Shown here: positions 33,346 to 40,257 of the stretch, piece after piece
Layout: every line of letters begins with the position of its first letter
Numbering within the stretch: position 1 is the first letter of the stretch
NCBI GenBank assembly: GCA_019636835.1
Contig: JAHBWU010000025.1
Span: 1 to 44,493 of the forward strand
DNA: 44,493 nucleotides
Source of the DNA: Nitrospira sp.
GTDB lineage: Bacteria; Nitrospirota; Nitrospiria; Nitrospirales; Nitrospiraceae
Direction: 5' to 3'
The notes under the pieces: generated by a model
What the model was told of the DNA's origin: nothing
The model's database searches: none
Seen by the model: only the letters and a program-made list of their open reading frames with translations
Made by a program: the position numbers and the translations under genes

Positions 33346-33747
33346 TCACCTCCCTTGCACGAACTTCATGAGTTGTTCGAGCCCACCGGCTTCGATCTTT
33401 CCGTTCGGTGTCAACTTATCGACCAGATCCGGAAGAATGCCGGCGAGTTGCGAGTTTGTCGCGCCTGGAGAGAGCCCAGCCTTCGCGGCTATCTGATTCA
33501 AGAGATCGCTTCCTAGACCCTGCTCTACCTGACTGGGAGTCATCGGCAGATTCTGTCCTGTACTCACCCACGAGTTCACGATTTCACCAAGTCCGTTCTT
33601 CTGAAACGCCTGGACCAAGCCGGCGAGTCCGCCGATGCCGCTGTCCTTTCCGAGTAGTCCCGCTACCGCCTGTAGGAGAGGGTTTTGTCCACTCTGGCTT
33701 CCCATCATTCCACCCACCGCTTGCCCCAATTGATCCATGAGTCCCAT
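33346..33747 (-). CDS. yidB: YidB family protein (DUF937)
   Basis: The 133-residue protein matches the YidB/DUF937 family: MDQLGQAVGGM at the start, Gly/Leu-rich middle GGLAGLVQAFQKNGLGEIVNSWVSTGQN (quoted to show style, in part), LGSDLLNQIAAKAGL, and a LTPNGKIEAGG ending. Members are small soluble proteins of unknown function; E. coli yidB is a homologue. A GGAG site lies seven bases before ATG 33747. The cytochrome gene follows and is likely co-transcribed. Confidence 0.9.
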   Translation of the reverse strand: MGLMDQLGQAVGGMMGSQSGQNPLLQAVAGLLGKDSGIGGLAGLVQAFQKNGLGEIVNSWVSTGQNLPMTPSQVEQGLGSDLLNQIAAKAGLSPGATNSQLAGILPDLVDKLTPNGKIEAGGLEQLMKFVQGR

Positions 33748-33902
33748 AGATCAGCTCCTTCCGTAAAAGTGATCGGTATTTTTAAGAACGCTCTCAGAAC
33801 AATGTCGATCTCGTGAGGATGTAGCATAGACATCGACAACAATCCAAGGGGGCACACCTAGTAGAAGGTCCTCTTCTGCAAAAACCTTCGTTGCCATCAT
33901 CA

Positions 33903-33932
33903 CGTTCACATGTAGTGAACGCATGACGTCAT
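33903..33932. promoter_or_regulatory. Two adjacent palindromes in a divergent intergenic region
   Basis: CGTTCACATGTAGTGAACG (33903-33921) is a dyad with 7-base arms and a 5-base centre, and ATGACGTCAT (33923-33932) is a perfect palindrome. They lie between yidB (-) and the beta-barrel gene (+), about 155 and 120 bases from the two start codons, where binding sites for a dimeric regulator would be expected. Confidence 0.5.
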
Positions 33933-34050
33933 CATACGAAGGCAACCGAATATGTTACGCCGCTCTCATCCTCGTCCGATTCCGGTCGATTTTGGCGAGG
34001 CGTTGCATCGACCAAACTTTTGGTATGATATCCTCGAAGGAGTCATGCCT

Positions 34051-34713
34051 ATGCAAACGAACAACTCATTGATCGTCGGCATATTCATCGCGGGGCTTTC
34101 ACTCGCTCCATTCAACTACCCTCCTCCTGCTTTCGCAGAAGTGTATGTTGCTGGAACTGCGGGGATGAACTTCGCGGATCGAATTAACAGCATTGCAGGA
34201 ACGGGACCGTTAGCAGGGGCCCCTGGCTCATTCGAGGATTTCGATCTCCAAAATTCGATCACTTATGGTGGCAAAGTGGGATATTTCCACGGACACAGTT
34301 GGTACGGGGTCGAAGCGGAGGTGTTGCACACAAACCCTCATATCAAGAGCTTGCCTCGCACTGCGACGTTGGATGAAGTTCCCGGCATCCATTTTCGACT
34401 GACTACGGTTGGCGTTAACTTCATCGCGCGGTATCCAGGTCGCACACTCCAGCCATACTTGGGGGCTGGTGTCGGGGCAGCCATCGCACATATCGGAGAT
34501 ACCGCGACCGTCCGAAGTGATACAGATGTGGCGGTCGCCTGGAATGTGTTGGTGGGATTGCGCGCATTCATCACACCAAAAATCGCCGTCTTTGGAGAGT
34601 ATAAGCATACCGGAGCGACGTTGAAATTTGATCACGCCTTTGGTGATTTAGGTGGGTTTAGCGGCAATTACAGAGCACAGCTTCTCCTTGGTGGACTGTC
34701 GTATCACTTCTAG
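34051..34713 (+). CDS. Outer-membrane beta-barrel protein
   Basis: From ATG 34051 (GGAG eight bases upstream) the protein has 220 residues; ATG 34045 is too close to the ribosome site, and the frame from 33952 has no support. A signal peptide ends at AFA before EVYVAG. The rest alternates polar and hydrophobic residues in beta strands, with GVEAEVLHTNP, YLGAGVGAAIAHIG, FGEYKHTGATLKF and a C-terminal aromatic (YHF), as in OmpW/OmpA-like eight-stranded barrels. A terminal Phe is the usual signal for the Bam machinery. It is the first gene of a run of exported proteins; the Slp-like lipoprotein follows after 15 bases. Confidence 0.85.
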   Translation: MQTNNSLIVGIFIAGLSLAPFNYPPPAFAEVYVAGTAGMNFADRINSIAGTGPLAGAPGSFEDFDLQNSITYGGKVGYFHGHSWYGVEAEVLHTNPHIKSLPRTATLDEVPGIHFRLTTVGVNFIARYPGRTLQPYLGAGVGAAIAHIGDTATVRSDTDVAVAWNVLVGLRAFITPKIAVFGEYKHTGATLKFDHAFGDLGGFSGNYRAQLLLGGLSYHF

Positions 34714-34728
34714 GACAGGAGAATGTCC

Positions 34729-35436
34729 ATGTTGCGCATGACCGTCCTTGCTCCCCTGGTTTGTGGAGTCCTGATGCTATCGGCCTGTGCAGAATCCATC
34801 CATCAAGTCCAACGCGATACGGAACTACTCGGCGTTCCTCTCGGTCTGGAACAAGAGATCGATACCAGCGTCAGTTTTGCAGACTTGAAGAGGGCCCCCA
34901 GCGAATATGTCGGACGAACGGTCATGGTCGGCGGGAACGTGATTAAGGCCAAACGGACGGAAGTGGGAACCGAAGTGGAAATTTTACAACTGCCAACCGA
35001 AAAAGAAGGTACATTGACAGAGGAACGTCTTAGGTCCGAAGGACGATTTCTGGCGGTTCGAGAAGCGTTCCTCGACCCTGCCAGCCTCCCGCAGGGTACG
35101 CCTATTACCGTAATCGGTACCGTGAAAGGTGAGACCACGAGACCACTTGATGAGAGCGACTACACCTATCCTATTCTTGAGGTCAAACATATCATCGACT
35201 GGAACAGTATTGCAGCTCAGAGACGAAGAGATCGAAATCCGTACTATGGTGCCTACTACCCACCCTATGGGTATAGCGGATTTTACCCCTATGGTGGGTT
35301 TTGGGGGCCCTATAGTGGCTATTGGGGAGGGCGTGGATTCTACGGACCCTCTCGCCATTTTTCGCCAGGCTCGCCATCGTTTTCATCTCCTCCCCCTCCT
35401 CCGCGAAGCGTTCCGCCGAATTTGAGGAGAAGGTAG
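34729..35436 (+). CDS. slp: Slp-like outer-membrane lipoprotein
   Basis: The 235-residue protein (ATG 34729, AGGAG seven bases upstream; ATG 34723 overlaps that site) has a lipobox LSAC near residue 20. Residues about 45-155 match the Slp family core: VSFADLKRAPSEYVGRTVMVGG, then a small beta domain and IIDW. Slp proteins are starvation- or stationary-phase-induced outer-membrane lipoproteins of unclear function. The tail (about 170-235) is unusual: rich in Tyr, Gly, Pro and Ser (YYGAYYPPYGYSGFYPYGG), probably disordered and perhaps sticky. It is tightly linked to the beta-barrel gene upstream. Confidence 0.82.
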   Translation: MLRMTVLAPLVCGVLMLSACAESIHQVQRDTELLGVPLGLEQEIDTSVSFADLKRAPSEYVGRTVMVGGNVIKAKRTEVGTEVEILQLPTEKEGTLTEERLRSEGRFLAVREAFLDPASLPQGTPITVIGTVKGETTRPLDESDYTYPILEVKHIIDWNSIAAQRRRDRNPYYGAYYPPYGYSGFYPYGGFWGPYSGYWGGRGFYGPSRHFSPGSPSFSSPPPPPRSVPPNLRRR

Positions 35437-35475
35437 GGATCAATCCTTTTAATAAGGCGAGAAGGACCGGACGGG

Positions 35476-36210
35476 ATGAAAAAGGATGACGAGCAGAATG
35501 AGCCACTTTTCTCTCGCCGTGGAGCCATGGTGTGGCTGGGAACAACCAGCGCTATCTGGCTGATGGCCGGAACACGAAGCCCGGCTCAAGCCGCTTCCGA
35601 TACGCCCCAATCTCTCTGTCTAGTCCGACCCGAACAAACTGAAGGCCCCTATTTCGTCGATGAACGCTTGCATCGTACGGACATTCGCTCCGATCCGACT
35701 AACGGAAAAATCACGCCAGGCACACAACTAGCCCTGACGTTTCACATCTCTCGTGTCCGTGCCGGGGACTGCCATCCCTTACCGGATGCCCAAGTCGATG
35801 TCTGGCATTGTGACGCCATGGGGGTCTATTCCGATGTACGAGATCGTGAATTCAACACGGTAGGACAGAAGTTTTTACGAGGCTATCAGCTGACCGACTC
35901 ACAAGGAACAGCACGGTTTATGACCATCTATCCAGGCTGGTATCCTCAGCGAACGGTCCACATTCATTTCAAGATCCGCACAGCACCCATGGCTCGGAAG
36001 CGCTACGAATTTACGTCCCAGTTATACTTTCCCGATGAACTGACGGACCGAGTTCATACCGCTCTCCCCTACTCGTCGAAAGGACGGCGTCGAGTGAAAA
36101 ATCATCATGACTTCATCTTTCGCGATGGCGGTGATCAATTGATGCTGGAGCCGACGGCAACGAACGACGGCTATGCAGCGACCTTTCCGATCGGGTTGCG
36201 GCTTCCTTGA
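35476..36210 (+). CDS. Exported intradiol dioxygenase-like protein
   Basis: The 244-residue protein starts with a Tat-like signal (SRRGAMVWLG, cut near AQAA). The core is the protocatechuate 3,4-dioxygenase beta-type fold: EGPYFVDE, then the four non-haem iron ligands Y118 (GVYSD), Y156 (PGWY), H162 and H164 (VHIHF). All are present, so it should bind Fe(III) and cleave catechol-like rings between the hydroxyls. Export through Tat fits folding with iron before secretion. No other aromatic-degradation gene is nearby, so the substrate is unknown; members of this exported subgroup are common but poorly studied. It follows the Slp-like gene by 39 bases. Confidence 0.88.
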   Translation: MKKDDEQNEPLFSRRGAMVWLGTTSAIWLMAGTRSPAQAASDTPQSLCLVRPEQTEGPYFVDERLHRTDIRSDPTNGKITPGTQLALTFHISRVRAGDCHPLPDAQVDVWHCDAMGVYSDVRDREFNTVGQKFLRGYQLTDSQGTARFMTIYPGWYPQRTVHIHFKIRTAPMARKRYEFTSQLYFPDELTDRVHTALPYSSKGRRRVKNHHDFIFRDGGDQLMLEPTATNDGYAATFPIGLRLP

Positions 36211-36303
36211 ATCCTATCCTCCGGACTTCTGCTTATTGACGATTCGCAGCAATCCCGATACCCTCCGTTTCCCCAACACACCTTTCTCTAGGAGGACATG
36301 CCT

Positions 36304-37050
36304 ATGAAGCTGTCACGCGATGCCGGTATGCTGACGTGCATAATGCTTGTACCCCTCATGGTGAGCGCTGCGCCGCCGCCTGAAGTACAAGTGGATTACT
36401 CGGCCGACAGCTCAATGGAGACGGAAGGCGGCATGACGATGAAAGGCCGCATCTACCACTCAACCAATAAAGAACGGATGGAAATGGGTGGATCGGACGG
36501 AATGACGATGATCACTCGAAAGGACAAGAAAGTGGTCTGGCAGCTGATGGGAGACATGTATATGGAAATGCCGATGAATGCTTCGAATGCGTCCGGCATG
36601 GATGCCTTCGACATCGTCGAGCGAACCGACGTGGGCCAGGAAACGATCAACGGCATGAAGACGACCAAATCCAAGATTGTGGCTGTAAAGAAGGACGGAT
36701 CAGGAAAATTCGGTGGCTTCTTCTGGACCACAAAAGAAGGGATCACCGTCAAGATGGATATGCTGTCGAAGGACGGTGACAAAAAGATGCGTATGACGAG
36801 TGAGCTGACCAACCTGAGGATTGAAAAGCAGGATCCCACCCTCTTCGAAATTCCGGCCGGATACACCAAGAACGACATGGGTGCGATGATGGGGGGGATG
36901 GACGGCATGCCAAACATGGATGAGATGAAGAAAAACTCACTCCAGCGCCAGTCAGGTGGAAAGCCGCCTCGAGAAAGCCAAGCCGGCGACGGTATGGGTG
37001 AGCAAATGCCCGATGTCAACAAGATGATGAAGGGACTCTTCGGTAAATAA
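36304..37050 (+). CDS. Met-rich exported protein, DUF4412-like
   Basis: ATG 36304 has GGAGG eight bases upstream; ATG 36298 lies too close. The 248-residue protein has a signal peptide ending at VSA, then a beta-rich domain with YSADSSMETEGGMTMKGRIYHS and WQLMGDMYMEMPM, resembling DUF4412/LolA-like lipid-binding folds. About 33 of 248 residues are Met, in clusters such as MGAMMGGMDGMPNM near the end. Such density is seen in periplasmic copper-binding proteins and in oxidant-scavenging proteins. Function is unknown. It lies 93 bases after the dioxygenase gene and only 15 bases before the next gene. Confidence 0.78.
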   Translation: MKLSRDAGMLTCIMLVPLMVSAAPPPEVQVDYSADSSMETEGGMTMKGRIYHSTNKERMEMGGSDGMTMITRKDKKVVWQLMGDMYMEMPMNASNASGMDAFDIVERTDVGQETINGMKTTKSKIVAVKKDGSGKFGGFFWTTKEGITVKMDMLSKDGDKKMRMTSELTNLRIEKQDPTLFEIPAGYTKNDMGAMMGGMDGMPNMDEMKKNSLQRQSGGKPPRESQAGDGMGEQMPDVNKMMKGLFGK

Positions 37051-37065
37051 CGGAGGATGAGACCG

Positions 37066-38043
37066 ATGCACTGGACTAGAGTAGCCGGATATTCCCTGAT
37101 GCTCATAGCCCTCACAGTATCAACCGTCCGGGCGGATGATCCTTGTCTAGGCGACGATGAAAAGAAAGCCGCACTGGCTCAGTCGGCCGCGCTGCAGCAG
37201 GCTGAGCAGGCCGGACAACCGACAGCCCTTTTCATGGCCTACATGAGGGTTGTGGTTAACGACTGCATCGACCGGTACGACAAGAACGCGATGGGGAGAG
37301 CCAAAGCCAGCATGCCCAAGCTCGGACGGGATTTGGCCAAGGCAGCCGAAGCAAAAGGGGTCTTTTATTCAGCCAGGCCGGTGCGGGCAGAGGGCCAGAC
37401 TTCGGCATTCCGGTACTTCGAAACCGTCGGTGACCACCAGGAAGCCAACCGAGTCCTTATCAAGGCCGTTCAAGCCAAGCCTGAGGACCTGCGCCTGTTC
37501 GAAACCGCCTGGAACATCGATAACGACCGCTACGGCCCGGTCGATGGCAATACTGGATCGAGACAGCCTTACAACTCCCCACCGGCATTCCGGCAAGAGC
37601 TGGCAAAGGTGGCGGCGGTCAATGCCGATCGACTGATGAAAGCAGAGGAGAAAGATGCGCAGGGTCTCACCGGCAACATCGGCGAGTTGGGTCAGTCGAC
37701 CATGCAATCGATCGAGAAACTCAGGAACGCGTCACTGTGGCTGAAATTCCTGCCGAGCGGAGACAAACCCGCCAGAGACCGAGCTGAACAACGAGGCGAT
37801 ACCATCATGAAGCGGCCGGATCCAACCTTCTCCCAGGGTCAAGCCATGGTTTATTACGAATTCTCCGGTTCGCCGAAAGCGAAGGGCTTGGCTGCCAAAA
37901 TTAAGAAAAAAAACGAGGAATCTCAACAGGTCATGGAGAAAACCGGTGAGGGCATAAAGAAGTCGTTCACCCAGAAAAGCGAAGCCGAGCAACGGCAATT
38001 CGACAAGAAGAAAGCCGACCTCGAAAAAGAACTCGGGTTTTGA
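37066..38043 (+). CDS. Exported protein of unknown function
   Basis: From ATG 37066 (GGAGG nine bases upstream) there are 325 residues; ATG 37057 sits inside the ribosome site. A signal peptide is cut near VRA before DDPC. The mature protein is helical and Lys/Ala/Glu-rich, with only two cysteines (C27 and C67), which could form a disulphide. The centre has FRYFETVGDHQEANRV and a TPR-like spacing, and the C-terminus (about 270-325) is a charged coiled coil. No family is recognised. It follows the Met-rich protein by 15 bases and should share its transcript. Confidence 0.75.
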   Translation: MHWTRVAGYSLMLIALTVSTVRADDPCLGDDEKKAALAQSAALQQAEQAGQPTALFMAYMRVVVNDCIDRYDKNAMGRAKASMPKLGRDLAKAAEAKGVFYSARPVRAEGQTSAFRYFETVGDHQEANRVLIKAVQAKPEDLRLFETAWNIDNDRYGPVDGNTGSRQPYNSPPAFRQELAKVAAVNADRLMKAEEKDAQGLTGNIGELGQSTMQSIEKLRNASLWLKFLPSGDKPARDRAEQRGDTIMKRPDPTFSQGQAMVYYEFSGSPKAKGLAAKIKKKNEESQQVMEKTGEGIKKSFTQKSEAEQRQFDKKKADLEKELGF

Positions 38044-38217
38044 CACGCAGCTCTGTCAAACTGTGTCGTCCGTCCCTGCAAAGCCTTATCCTGTGCTGAT
38101 TTTCTGTGACTTGACTCCGACCCGTTCAAGAGCGATGCTGATGTTATCCCGGAGGTGTTCCATGGAACCGGGGTAGCGACATCCGCTCTCCATACGTTCT
38201 CGCCCGCCAGTATACTG

Positions 38218-38250
38218 ACGCCCTCGGAGGCCTTGGACCTGCGAGGGCGT
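38218..38250 (+). terminator. GC-rich hairpin upstream of the next gene
   Basis: ACGCCCTCG (38218-38226) pairs exactly with CGAGGGCGT (38242-38250), followed by TGTTGCGTTTTC. It could end the transcript of the exported-protein cluster 175 bases downstream of its last stop, or be a leader hairpin of the gene at 38286. The T-rich tail is imperfect. Confidence 0.45.
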
Positions 38251-38285
38251 TGTTGCGTTTTCTACTTCACCAAGGAGGTTGTACC

Positions 38286-38651
38286 ATGAAAACCTCGACC
38301 ATAGTGTTGTTTGCAACTGCGGTTGTGCCGTTGACGGTCTCGCTCGCGTTCGCGAATCCGGCCATGTTACCCAAACATCCCGGCTACCCTATGGACAAGG
38401 CCATCGATCCCGTGACAGGCCAATCACTGGCAAATGATCCGGGACAAGCCAACGCCAGAAACCGAGAAGCGCTCAACAATGCGGCCATCTATGACGATAA
38501 CCGTTCCAAACAAAACTTGCTCTTTAACCAAAACGACGAACGTCTCTTGGAGAAACCTGGAGCAGGATTGCTTCCAAAAGTGGAGGGGCCGAATATCACA
38601 ATTGCTCCACCTGTGAAAGAAGGCACAAAGGTGACCGCCGCACCGGAGTAA
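38286..38651 (+). CDS. Small exported protein of unknown function
   Basis: The 121-residue protein starts at ATG 38286 with an excellent AAGGAGGT site six bases upstream. A signal peptide is cut near AFA. The mature part is polar and rich in Asn, Pro, Gln and Asp (PKHPGYPMDKAIDPVTGQSLAN, in part; NNAAIYDDNRSKQN), with no cysteine and little predicted structure. I recognise no family. It is separated from the exported-protein cluster by 242 bases and the hairpin at 38218-38250, so it is probably its own unit. Downstream lies the structured element 38723-38819. Confidence 0.75.
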   Translation: MKTSTIVLFATAVVPLTVSLAFANPAMLPKHPGYPMDKAIDPVTGQSLANDPGQANARNREALNNAAIYDDNRSKQNLLFNQNDERLLEKPGAGLLPKVEGPNITIAPPVKEGTKVTAAPE

Positions 38652-38722
38652 CGATGATTGCCATTAGTTGGTAGTCGGACATCCTGCGCGGATATGCGGT
38701 AGACAGCGCCATCGACTAATTG

Positions 38723-38819
38723 CTGGTACGACTGTTCGTACCGGTGTCCACCTATGCAGGAAACCACGGCTGTGAAGCCGTGAAGGAATGAACGGGTTTC
38801 CTCCGAAGCTTCGGTGGAA
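38723..38819. other. Highly structured non-coding element with three nested or adjacent hairpins
   Basis: Stem 1: CTGGTACGA (38723-38731) with TCGTACCGG (38736-38744), one G-U. Stem 2: CACGGCT (38765-38771) with AGCCGTG (38776-38782) closed by a GTGA tetraloop. Stem 3: 38798-38808 with 38809-38819, ten pairs and a T-T mismatch. In addition AGGAAACC (38758-38765) can pair with GGTTTCCT (38795-38802), enclosing stem 2 and competing with stem 3. It lies between two convergent genes. The hairpin style recalls the 3' ends of IS200/IS605 elements and their guide RNAs, or a two-way terminator, but no transposase gene is present. Strand and function are unknown. Confidence 0.55.
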
Positions 38820-38829
38820 GGGCATCGTC

Positions 38830-39903
38830 TTAGGCAACGGCCCTGCCGGTATTTTTGAGGGAACTGGCGTAAATAGGCTGTGTCGGTTCGATTGAAGGAG
38901 AGGGAACCTCTGGTTTCTGAGAAAGGGAGGCCTGCGGATCATGGGAAAATGCCGGATTGGATAGCAGAACTCTTGTCTCCTTCCCTTCTGATTGTCTCGT
39001 CTCCTCTATGCTTCTGCCGACAGACGCCGAGATTAATTGATCAACGGCAGCGGACATGACCAACAGAGCTTTGGCAGCCTGGGACTCGGGTGACGATTCA
39101 ATGACCGGCAGAAACTTTCGGACCGCTTGGCTCACAGCCGGGTCATCGGGGATCTCGCCAAGCAGCGTCAGGTCGCCGCCGACGTATTGATGGAGAATCT
39201 TACGGAGATACAGGACATTGATCTGGGAGCTATCAGACACCCGATTGATGATCAGCCCGGGCCGAAACGATTTCAACGTGGTCGCTGCCGTGTCACGCCC
39301 CTCTGCGTCTGTGGCACCCGCCACTTCCATGACTTCCTCCACACTCGTGAAGTCTCGGTTGGAGAGCACTTCCGACAGGGGGCTTCGCGCAAGAAAGCAA
39401 GATAGTACACGGCGAATAGCAGCCAACTTAATGAATCGGTAGAGATCCAGCACGGATGTCGGTTCGGGAGTAGCCACAGCCAGATGAAGGTCGGCCATCA
39501 AGAAGAAGTCGAGCGCGTGGTAATTGGTGCCGGCCCCGATGTCGATCACCACGATGTCGGCCTCAAGATCCCGGAACTGTTTCATCAGCCGCTTCTTGCG
39601 AGCATAGGCCATGTTGGCTGTCGCCAAGGTGTCCCCAGTACCGGCAATGAGACGGAGGTTCGGATGAATCATGACAGGAATAGCGACTTCGTCCAGCCGG
39701 ACGATCCGCTTGTTCAGAAAATCCGTCAAGGTCACCGACGGATTCAATTCTCCGAACATGATATGGGCGTCGGCCCCACCAACATCGAGATCGGCCAGTA
39801 TGACTTGTTTTCCGCTCTTCGCCAGCGCCAACGCAAGGTTGGCAGAAACCACGCTCTTGCCTACGCCGCCCTTGCCGGACGCCACCGAAATGAGCGTTCC
39901 CAC
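38830..39903 (-). CDS. MinD/FlhG-like P-loop ATPase
   Basis: The 357-residue protein starts at GTG (39903), with AAGGA eight bases upstream. It has the deviant Walker A GKGGVGKS (K11, K16), LADLDVGGADAH, VVIDIGAGTNYHALDF and later LIINRV, all of the MinD/ParA/FlhG group. Residues about 165-220 form an insert, and the last 70 residues are Ser/Pro-rich and probably flexible; no MinD amphipathic tail is seen. It most resembles FlhG-like spatial regulators that set pole, flagellum or pilus placement, yet no flagellar, min or par partner adjoins it. An 8-base-stem hairpin lies in its leader at 39935-39956. Confidence 0.85.
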   Translation of the reverse strand: MGTLISVASGKGGVGKSVVSANLALALAKSGKQVILADLDVGGADAHIMFGELNPSVTLTDFLNKRIVRLDEVAIPVMIHPNLRLIAGTGDTLATANMAYARKKRLMKQFRDLEADIVVIDIGAGTNYHALDFFLMADLHLAVATPEPTSVLDLYRFIKLAAIRRVLSCFLARSPLSEVLSNRDFTSVEEVMEVAGATDAEGRDTAATTLKSFRPGLIINRVSDSSQINVLYLRKILHQYVGGDLTLLGEIPDDPAVSQAVRKFLPVIESSPESQAAKALLVMSAAVDQLISASVGRSIEETRQSEGKETRVLLSNPAFSHDPQASLSQKPEVPSPSIEPTQPIYASSLKNTGRAVA

Positions 39904-39934
39904 TGCGTCTTTCCTTTCGTTACCGGAGGTTCAC

Positions 39935-40035
39935 GCCGTGCCGAATAAGGCACGGCACGCCTGTGAACGCTGCCGAGATGGTGAGGCGGCAGTGTCCTCC
40001 CCAGAGAACGCCGCTGGCGGGCTTTTGCAACATCC
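39935..40035. repeat. Hairpin-rich stretch, possible dispersed repeat; gap 39904-40257
   Basis: GCCGTGCC (39935-39942) pairs with GGCACGGC (39949-39956) around GAATAA. CTGCCG (39970-39975) pairs with CGGCAG (39987-39992). CGCC (40009-40012) pairs with GGCG (40016-40019) followed by GGCTTTT. From memory, Nitrospira genomes have many copies of a similar GGCGG-CTTTTTCA-like short repeat, but this needs a genome search. The rest of the gap, to pyk, holds no gene I can support. Confidence 0.4.
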
Positions 40036-40257
40036 TCATAATGAAGTTATTGTACCGGCTGGTGGACAAAAGAAAAGGAAATGCACGATTCCAAATTTCC
40101 AAGTCTCCATGTCGCTGTCGCTTGCACGTGAGCATCGGCTCAAGCAATTCACGGCGACTTTCCCTCCATAAGTAATCCGCCGCCACGCGGTATCCGATGA
40201 GTAGATCTGTGATATCCTCTGCCTCTCTTCTGGATGAGAGCATGGAGGCGCTTCCAC

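Noticed and set aside
33751..33945. 64-codon minus-strand frame upstream of yidB
   Set aside because: No ribosome site, no protein-like composition, and it lies across the likely regulatory palindromes.
34024..34029. TGGTATGAT as an extended -10 box for the beta-barrel gene
   Set aside because: Transcription would start at the ribosome site itself, about 15 bases before the ATG, and no -35 is at proper distance.
36453..37115. 220-codon minus-strand frame over the Met-rich protein gene
   Set aside because: It is a mirror of Met codons; the plus-strand gene has a signal peptide and ribosome site, this one has neither.
40009..40028. Intrinsic terminator CGCC-GCT-GGCG followed by GGCTTTT
   Set aside because: The stem is only four pairs, and no plus-strand gene ends nearby; kept only as part of the repeat-like stretch.
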